From: Spisula solida
Lineage: Eukaryota > Mollusca > Bivalvia > Venerida > Mactridae
Assembly (NCBI GenBank): GCA_947247005.1
Contig: OX365959.1
Location: forward strand, 34,368,148 to 34,432,147
Direction: 5' to 3'
DNA: 64,000 nt
The number at the start of each line of letters is the position of its first letter. Position 1 is the stretch's first letter. The translations under genes and the position numbers were made by a program. This document shows positions 32,152 through 42,730 of this stretch, piece after piece. Below the pieces are notes generated by a model, which saw only the letters and a list, made by a program, of their open reading frames with translations, was not told the origin of the DNA and did not search any database.

Positions 32152-33930
32152 CGTGTTGTCAAGGTTACCTGGAAGTGGGAACAGAATGCTACATTATATG
32201 TCACTACCAGTCGAGCATTAAGATGCAAACAGACATAGACTGTCACTGGTGCTGGTTTCGCCTATGGTCATGCTATATCCCTTAATATTAAGGTTATTAC
32301 ATGGCATGTAATTGTTGAAAACATTATTATGAACATGACTGATTGTGTAATTTATGCGTTCACTACGTTGGAAATAGCACACGCTCAACGCACCACCCAC
32401 AAGAGGACTGGAAATGCCTTTGGAGGGGGGCTGTATTCCCATCATAAGGAGACTACACCGTTGCTAAACCTGCCATTGGTTGTTCCAGTCCTGACACTAC
32501 CCTCATTTATGTTCTGAGACCAAAACTCAACTTCCGTTCCTAAAACGGACATTCTTACCACATTAGACAATGAAAGGTCTTAAAACCTGGAACATGTTTT
32601 TATAGACCTGCAATGTATATACAAAGTTAAATGTGCCAAGTTATTTCAAAATCCAACGATAGAGGACTGGAGAACAGATGACAAAGTTATGATCCAGACA
32701 AGCTAAATAACGACCATTTTTGACATTTGAACTTAATGCGTGACTTTGAGATCCTTGACCAGATATTCAGCATGTCACACCGTCTCATAATTGTTTACGT
32801 TCATGTCAAGTAACATCAAAATGGCACCATGCATAAAGAAGAAATGCTCATAGGCATTTGACCACCAAGATACGCGGCGTCCTCTGAGCGTTTAGGCTAT
32901 GTAGTGTTATCGCATTGACGTCACTTTTGATGGGCATCTCAGTGACAGTTGAACGGGCATAACATGCCTTTCGTATCCACTTGCGTTGAAATCCGACCAG
33001 TCATTGGAGATTGTTTTTAACAATGAACGAACAGATAGACATATAGAACAAGGCCCAAACACCTGTAGGGGAGTTAATTATTGTAAACGCGTAATTTTGC
33101 TTATTGGAACGCCAATAATAATTTAAATTCAAACGGTTACTTAGATAAACCCGACGTCACGGCGTCAATTTAGACAAACATTTTTATGTTAACGAGGCAT
33201 GAACTCAATGGAAATGACCACGTGTAATTTTATTTCTCGCTGTTTCACCATTTTCTCGTGCAATTTGTTAAATTATTATTTTCACAGTTCAATTGACAAT
33301 ATTCATTGAACCGTAAGATTTAAAAAATGAATTACGTTGCGTTTCGACTGACAACCAAATATACAAAATTTCGTTCAAAAATTTTAATAAACAAAAAAAA
33401 ATTAGGAATTGAAAACTGCACAGTTATTGTTCCTATTTTTAAAATCATGAATTTAGAATATATATACATTGTAGTATGTGTTGGAATATGTCTGTTGTTT
33501 GTTATATGCATGCATACTTGTAAAGTTGGACGATGAATGGTTGCCCGACCCTCTCCCACATATGACGGGCATAATAAATTGGCTACTTGACTTAGCCGAA
33601 CATTTAAAAGAATATGAATACATACTAAAGACGCTGCTAGACTCGAATATTCATGAATGTTCATACACTATCTGGGGAAGTTTTATCTTAAATGTTCTTT
33701 TGTTCACTCATTGTTAAAATATTGCTCAATAAAATACAAATTTCACCTGAGTAGGTCACAAGGTCGTATACATGAACTGTGATATCATTAAGATCAATCG
33801 ATCTATAGTCTTCATTGATTGGATTTAATTCTCAATGTATAATACCATAATCTACTGATTAATGTTTACTGTACTTATGTATTAGTATATGTTTTCTTAA
33901 GGCCTAAAATGTTTTTTTCCGGAACCCCGG
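32152..33930. other. Intergenic, no accepted gene
   Basis: A short open stretch at 33478-33717 (plus) is followed by AATAAA near 33730, but is not convincing as a gene (see rejected list). Otherwise unremarkable AT-rich DNA. Confidence 0.4.
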
Positions 33931-33934
33931 TCTA

Positions 33935-34185
33935 TTCTTAATTGCCGCGACCCTAATTGTTCTGCGGTAGCCTCACGAGATCCCCTGTTCGATCCCAGAC
34001 CACGTCATACCAAAGACGAAATAAAATGCTACAAGAAACTGCCTTGCTAGACGCTCAGCAAATAAGGAAACATGCGCCTCTTCATTCATAACCTACTGGC
34101 GATGAATAACATCTAAAATGAGGTGTCGGGAGTGATTAACACACGTTGAAAGAACCCGTTTGTCACAATCGACCTAAAAAACTTA
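33935..34185 (+). mobile_element. SINE family A, copy with tRNA head
   Basis: Head with GCGGTAGCCTCACGAG and the B box GTTCGATCCCA. Then the body CATACCAAAGACGAAATAAA, GCTAGACGCTCAGCA and the tail GTGTCGGGAGTGATTAAC. This copy and the one at 15395-15615 define the full family. Confidence 0.75.
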
Positions 34186-34189
34186 ATGC

Positions 34190-35118
34190 TTTATAACATT
34201 TGAAAAAATCTATGTACAAATGTACAAAGTATACGCTATTATTTATATTTTTCGAAAAGGAACTGTTCGTCGTGAATAAAAAATCTAAAAAAATCTTTAG
34301 GCCTTTGTTTTCTAAACGTTTTGGGTTCTTCTCACTTACATATCACATGCATTTTTGTGGCTAAAACTGTATTTCATAAATGTTTTCCCGACCTACCGTA
34401 CCCTATTTTGGCAGGCATGTAACCAGACACAAACAATATGTTTAGGCCTGATCTACAGCCTTCAGTTGATATTATCACCTAAATCTGTACAATACTAAAA
34501 GGTACTACGTCTAATGTATAAAACAACGAAACTATTTTGTAATTCTTATACCAGAGTAGAATTATTTATACCATACATGTATTCTGTTTACATGTCGAAT
34601 TGTCTGTAATAGTTATAATGTATTCATCCATCAACTTTTCTTACCAACTGAACACACATTGACTTTCATGACTTGAAAATCTGCTCTTATTTGAGTATTT
34701 CTCGTCGATTTCGTGGAATGCCATGATTAATCGATCTCCATAATAAACACGTGTAAGCGAGAATTATAAGAGGTTCCGTCCCTTAAAATGAATAAACGAA
34801 TCTGAGGTAACCGGATAGCTTTTAATATTATTCCAAGAAACGTGTGACCCACGGAAAATAGAGTATGTGAATGCTTTTGAGAGCTAAATCAATGAAAGGT
34901 AGTGTTTAATGATAATGATTTTAATTTTACAACTTACGATTTCGTTCTGCAGTTATAGCAACAACATACACTCGACACATCGATAATCGAGATATAGATT
35001 TGTTCTCTAAATACGTAATTTGACCAGACGTACTTCAGTCTAGAGAACGCTCGGCCCATTTGTTTGTCGGAGTTTTTTTTTGGTCGATGGGTATACATAC
35101 TTATTAAAGTATGCTTAT
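34190..35118. other. Intergenic, nothing recognised
   Basis: AT-rich. No ORF above background, no clear repeat. Confidence 0.4.
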
Positions 35119-35119
35119 T

Positions 35120-35560
35120 GTATCTCCAGATACGTTCAGTATATTGGGGCTATATTGGAGTCAGGCTTGAGGTTGGTTGGTTGGTCGATTGACTAATTAC
35201 CGGTATACCTCCAGATACGTTCAGTATATTGGGGCTACATGTATATTGGAGTCAGGCTTGAGGTTGGTTGGTTGGTCGCTTGACTAATTACCGGTATACC
35301 TCCAGATACGTTCAGTATATTGGGGCTATATTGGAGTCAGGCTTGAGGTTGGTTGGTTGGTCGCTTGACTAATTACCGGTATACCTCCAGATACGTTCAG
35401 TATATTGGGGCTATATTGGAGTCAGGCTTGAGGTTGGTTGGTTGGTCGCTTGACTAATTACCGGTATACCTCCAGATACGTTCAGTATATTGGGGCTATA
35501 TTGGAGTCAGGCTTGAGGTTGGTTGGTTGGTCGCTTGACTAATTACCGGTATACCCCCAG
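35120..35560 (+). repeat. 85-bp tandem array (about five units)
   Basis: Unit starts at CCTCCAGATACGTTCAGTAT and includes TTGAGGTTGGTTGGTTGGTC. Unit starts are at about 35123, 35208, 35299, 35384, 35469 and 35554; one unit has a 6-bp insertion (ACATGTAT region). The array feeds directly into a copy of the 23500-23985 repeat (35550-35800), so it looks like amplification of that element's own 5' end. Confidence 0.9.
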
Positions 35561-35800
35561 ATACAAAGTATATGAGTGCTATATTGGAGTCAGTTGGTTG
35601 GTTGGTTGGTCGGTCGGTCGGTCCGTTCAAATTTTGTCCGCAATATTTCTCTGTTACCAATGGTCGAATTTCAACGAAACTTTGCACGAATCATCAGTAC
35701 CAATTCTAGTTGTGCATATCCTCAGCACACGATGATCGGATCAATTGTACGGGAGTTATTGCCCGTTGTATTTTACACTTCCAACCTTGCAATCATAATC
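35561..35800 (+). repeat. Copy of the 23500-23985 repeat family
   Basis: TACCCCCAGATACAAAGTAT, a GGTTGGTCGGTCGG run, TTTGTCCGCAATATTTCTCT and CCAATTCTAGTTGTGCATAT correspond to the intronic copy in ANAPC2. There is one 154-bp unit here instead of 2.6. Confidence 0.75.
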
Positions 35801-36687
35801 ATACCTTAGTTAGAGGAACACAAATGATGAACGTATTGAATATTTGAAAGCCGGACGATGATTGATGCTTGCCTAATGAATTGTCGTCTTTTAATTAAAT
35901 ATCAGTGACGATAAAATGCGTACATGTGGTTTGACAAATATATGCGGTGTATATTGAATGACTTTCCCATTCGTTTAAAACTCTTATCATTTGAACGAAT
36001 TATAAAAACGTTTTACGTTCCCATTGTCTCAGTTGATTTATTGGAGACGTTTTGTTATCGACTAGTATACCCCCTTCTGAGGAACACTGAATGCTTGAAA
36101 CGTGAGACGATTTATAGGTGTAGACACGTACATTATATATGTAAGTAAAAAATACAGGCTATATAAAATATAAACTTCACAATAAGTAGAGCGTTCTGCC
36201 GCGGTCACAGTGTATAAACGAGTCCCAATAAGGCATACACGTTGACTTGTATAGTATTTCAATAAGTCATACAGTGATCGGAAATCACATATTTTTACTC
36301 ACAATAAGTCATACAAGTTGAAGTGTTTCCCAATAAATCATACAGTAATTTGGTTTACACGCAGTGGTGGTTGTATTTGATTTATGTTCTGTGGTTACTT
36401 GGACATTTGGTATACTAATTGAACCAAATATTTAAATCCTTTTTTTAAGGGTTACTCTTTACAAGTACTTATTTCAAGTATCATCCCTATTTTAAAGACC
36501 CAGCCAATTCGACTCATGAGACACCTATTTTCAGAGCAAAATTACGTCATTATAGCCATTCCAGAACGGACTCCTAACGGAATTAAACATTTTGATCACA
36601 AGGAACGATGTATACGCCCATCCATCGTCAGACCTCATATTTGCTCAGACCTGCTACGTTGTAGTAGAAATAGAGGATCTTGCATGA

Positions 36688-36805
36688 GTGCTCATTACAT
36701 ACGAGTTTTATTAAACAAGTGGACAAAATGATATGACACGAGGCTTTGCCGAGTGTCATATTGTTTTTGTCGACGAGTTTAATAAAACTCGTATGTAATG
36801 AGCAC
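36688..36805. repeat. Perfect 29-bp inverted repeat with inner hairpin
   Basis: GTGCTCATTACATACGAG... at 36688-36716 is exactly inverted at 36777-36805. Between the arms lies a second stem, ATATGACAC...GTGTCATAT, around 36731-36760. Further imperfect pairing continues outward (ATCTTGCATGA against TGTAAGATT). It looks like a foldback MITE. Confidence 0.8.
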
Positions 36806-36820
36806 GAATGTAAGATTTTA

Positions 36821-37081
36821 TTTATCACATAACCTTAAAAATGAACATTATTGTTCAAAAGGATGATGTACGCTGCATATGTTTCAGCCAAAATTCAGCG
36901 GTACAATGAGCGCGACGTCATGGCGACGTTAATATTATCTTGACGTCATTGACGGATCAATGCATTGATTGGCTAACGTCACGTCAAGCTAATTTAAATA
37001 TTTATTGCACAGTCTGGGAGTGCCGAACGATATTTACGGCACAGCTTTACGGCACTCCTGGACCGCAGGTTATGTGATAAA
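36821..37081. mobile_element. MITE with 15-bp perfect ends
   Basis: TTTATCACATAACCT at 36821-36835 is inverted at 37067-37081. It is 261 bp, lies directly next to the foldback structure, and contains GACGTCA and TACGGCA motifs. No ORF. Confidence 0.7.
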
Positions 37082-37561
37082 CAGAATTATGATACAGTGG
37101 GTTCCGACCATGATGACCATCCGTAGTCGCTAAACTAGTAAAATGCATTTACGAAATTTGGCGGAAAATGTACCAACTAATCTCCAGGAAAACCTACCCT
37201 TTTGACCAAATATTGTTATTTAGGTTTTTTTCCAAAAATTGAAATCGTTGTGTTAATGTCTTAGTTTTGAGCAATTTACAACTGTGAGTTGTAGAACACT
37301 ATTGCGTAACGTCGCAAACGCCATTTCAAATGTTACGAGGTTTAACTGGAACAAGTACTTCATAAAATTTATTGGAGTAAATAGCAGTTTTTTCGTAGAG
37401 ACTGGTTCATACATAACAGTAATTCATTCTTTGATATCACATGATTATTTTATTAACGTTATTATGCAATATTTTTCACTTTTGTTCAAGTTCGTCATAA
37501 ATTACATGTCCTAGTATATCGATAAGCTAGATGTTTTTGTAAGGACGAATTCTGGTGAAAC
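37082..37561. other. Intergenic, nothing recognised
   Basis: No repeat or exon recognised. Confidence 0.4.
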
Positions 37562-37713
37562 CTACGGAAGCGAAGAACGACCACGTGTTAGCAAATAGTT
37601 TGCACTAACTCCACTTGCGTTTTGACTTAAAACATCTCATTAATTCGGAATAATTAATTTGCAAAACATTTGTTAACTAGTGGTTAACTTGTGGTCGTTC
37701 TACGCTTCCGTAG
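37562..37713. mobile_element. MITE with 23-bp inverted ends
   Basis: CTACGGAAGCGAAGAACGAC at the left pairs with its inverse at the right with one mismatch. Internal TTAGC/GTTAAC segments also pair partly. Confidence 0.75.
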
Positions 37714-39620
37714 AACCTACGCAGTGCTTAGTCCTGACAGTTACCACTTCTCATATGTAATCTAATGTGAATATGTTTCATGTGATAACATAATTTCTCT
37801 CACTGTGACATGCAATTATTTGTCAAAGGTTTAATATTTATTATTATGACATATGTACACAATTGGAATTATAAATTGCCATACAATTCATAACCACCGA
37901 CAATTACAAATCGTGGCTATTCTGATTGTTCGCGATCATGGCCTTCTCCATCGATTTAATCGCTTGACCTTACTCATAAAATAACAGAAAAGGGCAGAAC
38001 TTGGAGTTTGAAATGTTTTGCTAAGATGTCAAAATTGTATTTTGTATTAACGGTACAATGACGCGAACAACATATCATTTGTTTTGACAGAATATGTTGA
38101 ATAGATCTATATAAAATGTACGCACCTAGTCTTAGTATCTAAGACAATGAATGTACATGTACATGTATACGGAAAAAAATTGTTGGGGTCATGCCGTTTT
38201 TTTCAACATATATTTAGTCATAATTACTAGATATACGGCCTACAATTGAAAAAACATAACTTTGCATGGAATTAATCACCAATCCGAACTAACTTGGTCT
38301 TCCACAGACAACTGACAACTTCTCCACATGTGGAGGACTCGTCCAACGTCACTACGAGGAATTATACCCGGATCTGTGACTAACAGTCTGTAGACTAACA
38401 CTACCGGACCTTGTTAAAATCTTGTTACATATTATTGAGTTCGTCTTTGTTCACAGGGAACAGTATCATTAAAAAAAATAAAAAAATGTTTGTAAAATTT
38501 ATATATCTAATAGAATTAGACTATATACTTCTATAAACTATATATTACCCGAATGGGTCTACAAACTAGAATTTAACTATATACATGTATCAATTTCTTT
38601 AAATAATTCTTTATCAATAATACGTTTACCTGTGTCTTTGTTATGGAATTGGATAAAGGGCTAAACAGAATTCATGTACAAAAAAACACGAACATTTCAC
38701 CAGTCACCGTTTAACATTATCCATAACCTTTTGCAATACATTAATTAAGCAGTGAAATTGGACTTTAGTATTTATTGAGATGGTCTCATTATTGAAGTGG
38801 TCTTATTATTGAAGTGGTCTTATTAAGGAAGTGACCTTAGTATTGAGGTGGTTTTATTATAGAGGTGATCATATCATTAAGAAGGTTTTATTATTGAAAT
38901 GGTCGGAAATTATTTAGAATATTTTATTATTAAGATGGTCTTATCTTTTAGGTGGTCTTTTAATAAGGTTTAACAGTAAACAGTAAAACCTTTCTTAGTG
39001 GTAACCTATCTTAAAGAGCCAATATTATTAATTTCCAATTAGTCATTTTTATTTTAACTAAACTTGTATTAAACAACCACCATAATAGACGTACAATAAT
39101 CCACTGAGTGGATGTTTAAAGAACTTTTAGGTATACTTTTTCATTTATCTGTTGATAGCAAATAAGAAACATTAATTAGCATTAGTGTAAATAAAAATAA
39201 ACGCACGTCATGTAGAATAATTATACTTACTAGTAATTTGTTCCTAAACCAACCCGGTCTTAAATTCTTAACATCCCAACTATAGCCAAGCGAGAATAAA
39301 CACCTCTTACGTGATCCAAACCCGGTTCTTATCTAATGCTAACAAACGCTTAAGATTTTTTTATTTTATTCTAATGTATGTGTTCACGCATTTGTCAACA
39401 AAATCGCTCACTTTGTATACAAATCCAGTGTTGCTAAAACAATAGCCCTCCACTCATTGTTTTTAAACCGAGCGTTGAAATTTATTTACCAAATATTCAA
39501 TCCTTTAATTGTTTTAGAAGACAATTAGCGTGGTTATATATAGTCAAGTATACATTGGTTAATACTTGATTACATGGTATTTAATCGCCAGTTGAAATAG
39601 CAATACGTTGTATACGATTA
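37714..39620. other. Intergenic with SINE B relic
   Basis: About 38290-38430, minus strand, resembles SINE B (CTCCACATGTGGAGGA and a tRNA-like end). A loosely repetitive stretch at 38780-38970 has GGTCTTATTATTGA-like motifs. No gene. Confidence 0.45.
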
Positions 39621-39626
39621 AATACA

Positions 39627-39890
39627 GTTAAAGGTCCTCTACATAATGTACGTTCATCAGTTAAAGGTACTCTACATAATGTACGTTCATCAGTTAAAGG
39701 TCCTCCACATAATGTACGTTCATCAGTTAAAGGTCCTCCACATAATGTACGTTCATCAGTTAAAGGTACTCTACATAATGTACGTTCATCAGTTAAAGGT
39801 CCTCCACATAATGTACGTTCATCAGTTAAAGGTACTCTACATAATGTACGTTCATCAGTTAAAGGTACTCTACATAATGTACGTTCATCA
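39627..39890. repeat. 33-bp minisatellite, eight units
   Basis: Unit GTTAAAGGTMCTCYACATAA plus TGTACGTTCATCA, exactly 8 x 33 bp. As the unit is a multiple of 3 and stop-free, both strands are open: the minus strand reads TDERTLCRVPL x 8 inside a 121-codon frame (39946-39581). Base variants change amino acids in that frame, so coding is not supported. Confidence 0.9.
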
Positions 39891-39989
39891 GTTTTAAAGC
39901 CGTTTCTCTCAACATTTGTTCTGTTATATACCGGCAGTCGACTCACCTAACCAATTTTCCTGGACTGTATGTTTTGTTTGTTTTGTTTA

Positions 39990-40245
39990 GTATAGTGTCC
40001 GCCCCTATTGAAAGGGCCAACCAATTTGACTTATGAGACACCTATATTTCCTGCGCACAGAACCGAATCCCTTCTCTTATTGCCGGGCGCCTGGCAGAGA
40101 TGGGTCTACGATAACCATTCTTTAACTAGCTGGTGGCTCACCAACCGACCGCATCAGTTCTAACCCAATTTCCGCCGGGTTTCGAACCTTCGATCTTCCG
40201 TTTCTAAAGCGGACGCACACACCACTCGGTCACGGTCGAGGTATT
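39990..40245 (-). mobile_element. tRNA-derived SINE, family C
   Basis: On the minus strand: A-box-like TGACCGAGTGG, perfect B box GGTTCGAAACC, then a body ending near CAAATTGGTTGGCCCTTTCA. The same 3' part recurs as short relics at about 36484-36530 and 41168-41205. Confidence 0.7.
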
Positions 40246-42426
40246 TCACTGTATTATAATGAGTACTAGTTTAAACATTTCACAAGCTACTTGCAACTTC
40301 ACCACATGCGGAAGAAAATCGACATTGATGTCAAATGTGCATGGAAACAGAGAGTGATCTAATCATATAATTACACTAGTTAACGCTAAACGACCTTTTT
40401 CCATTTGCTTCTAATCTTGAACATTAAATTTGTAGACCGTCTTTTCAAACGCATTTGTCTTGGATTGTACATGATTGTATTTGTTATTTAACACATACCG
40501 TAGTCGACTCTCGTAGATTATTATAAAACACTTATTGGTTGGTAAGTTGTTTCACCCTGTGATATCTAAACAAAATACATACACGAGTCAAACCACTCTC
40601 ATGCCATTTGTACACTGTTCGGTTTGTGCATGGAACATGCTCTGCTTTTTCTTCTGAGTGCTGCCTTACCTCAGAGACATTCAATACGTCAAAGAAGGGG
40701 ATTTACTCCGGTTTCTAATTCTCTGCTTGCCTGTCCGATTTGTTAATGATCTTTTAGATACCAACTGTAAACAAAAATCGCTATTACAAAACCTGCCAAC
40801 AAAGACATTTTATCTCTCATCCTATTGTCGATGCTACTTAACATACTACTAGTATTTACGAGATCGCTGCTCCCATGGATGAGTGGTCTATACAAACAGG
40901 GTTCACTATATAACATTATTACATTACCATACATACATGTATATACACAATGCAACCACTCCAGCGTGGCCCTCCATAGAGCCATAAACAGCCTCTCTTA
41001 AGTAACACAGTCATTCTGTTCCAGAAGTGACTTATCCAGAGCAACAACATCTGTACAACAACCGAATCTTTGGTTTTGCCATGGGCGTACCACTAGAGAG
41101 GTTAAGCATATAAGGGACGTCATGTAGGGAAAACCAGTAAAAGGGAAAGTGTTTTTCTATCATAGCGTAATCCCTATTTAAAGGGTCAGCCAATTTGCAT
41201 TTTGGTTCCGAAACGGTTCTGATAGAGAACACTACAAGGGAGACAACCTTTACAAAAAACTGAGTTAAGCCTTACTATGTGATCTCCCTTTGATCAACCT
41301 ATAGACGGAGCTGCTGAATGTGGCAACGATGGAGTAGAAATAATGATATTAAAAATGTGTTTGTAAGGATAGCCGATAGCCCAGAACATCTGAATTTTTC
41401 AATTCTTCCGGTTTTCTCTCGGTATTACCGCGCCCTTAATTCCAACTCTAAATCCAACAATTACTTGTACTTTACAGGCGTTTCTTTGCCGGGGCACGGT
41501 CTGCGTCGTTATCTAGAGGCTGGAGCTTATCTGGACACAAGATGCAAAATAACACCCCTTTATAGAACACTCTGGAGGCGCCCTGCTGTGAGTTGCCTGG
41601 TACAAGTGAAAAGAATTATGAATAACCCTGTATATATAATGCAGTAGTCTACCCGACTAGATAAAAAAAATCAATCAACGATCATAAGTTCATATTCAAT
41701 TTTAGCGAAGGGAATTAATTTCTGGAAAAAAGAGTAGACTGAAGAAATGTCTCCTTTAATTAAACATAGGGTCTGTATAGACAGACTAATAATACAGCAA
41801 AGTGTATGCGTACATAAAGTGTATAAACTTTGACTGAGACATCGATTCTCCGACCGATTAGCTCATTTGGAAGGTCGATGGTTCGAGTCCTGTATCAGGC
41901 AGCACAATTTTCTCTCTCCTTCAGTATTGAATATCTAGACCTGTCAAAGGTGTTTACGTTCTTCTTCATTTGCCGAGCGAGACATATATCAATGATAGAG
42001 ATTGTACATTATTTTCTGATCTACAAAAAACACACACAACATTTATTTCCGATTAATAAGTTTATTGCATCTTTTATTCAGATATATACGAGTATGCTAT
42101 CATATATACGATATATTCACTTTTCTAGTACTGTGTAGACGTGCTATTGTTGCATTAGCGCCACATTCCTCTTGATAATCATCTGATAATGTTATGCATA
42201 ACATAGGCATATTACATACCTGATGTAATGGACCAATCAGCAAAGAAAATACATTTTCATTACAGTAACTGTATTTCATGTAATAGATCAGAACAATAAT
42301 ACATTTCTCCAAAGGACCATGTTGAAAAATGATATTTAAAATATGTAATCCACAATAAATAAAAAAAATGATTTCAATATTATACATTCTTGTGTTATTG
42401 AAACATAATAATTGAGATAAATACCA
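40246..42426. other. Intergenic with SINE relics
   Basis: About 40265-40375 is a minus-strand SINE B relic. About 41855-41905 is a plus-strand tRNA-like piece with TTAGCTCATTTGG and a perfect B box GGTTCGAGTCC, too short and unpaired for a tRNA gene. The open stretch at 41318-41647 is not recognisable as a protein family. Confidence 0.45.
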
Positions 42427-42463
42427 TTATTCAAAGTGTAACACGGTGTTACACTTTGAATAA
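42427..42463. repeat. 37-bp perfect palindrome
   Basis: Arms TTATTCAAAGTGTAACAC and their exact inverse around a single G at 42445. It lies ~270 bp downstream of the IRG gene stop. It could form a strong hairpin on either strand. Its origin is unknown. Confidence 0.95.
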
Positions 42464-42730
42464 ATGGAATTTAACTGAATCATCACAATACTACATAATG
42501 ATTCCCACAAATTCACATCTAATGGAACATACGACAGAACTTTGAGAGAGTATTATGTTGTTAACTTGTTTACCACTACGACGTCATAAATGTTGTACTT
42601 AACCTACGTCTCGTGGCGTAAAATCCGAAAATGGTTGGTCATTGACTCATTTTACAATAAATGATAATTACCGCCTTGTGGTATTTATTCAGGTAATAAT
42701 TACCTTAATCCTAACAGAGGCTCTTACTAA

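Noticed and set aside
33478..33717. Plus-strand open stretch (LDDEWLPDPLPHMTGIINWL...) followed by AATAAA
   Set aside because: It has no ATG start, the only acceptor-like site (TTGTAAAG) has a poor pyrimidine tract, and no upstream exon was found. The peptide looks protein-like but matches nothing I know.
41318..41647. 109-codon plus-strand ORF
   Set aside because: No recognisable motif, no splice or promoter support, and it sits in repeat-relic DNA. Likely a chance frame.
41855..41905. tRNA gene on the plus strand
   Set aside because: Good B box, but the segment is far too short and lacks an anticodon arm.
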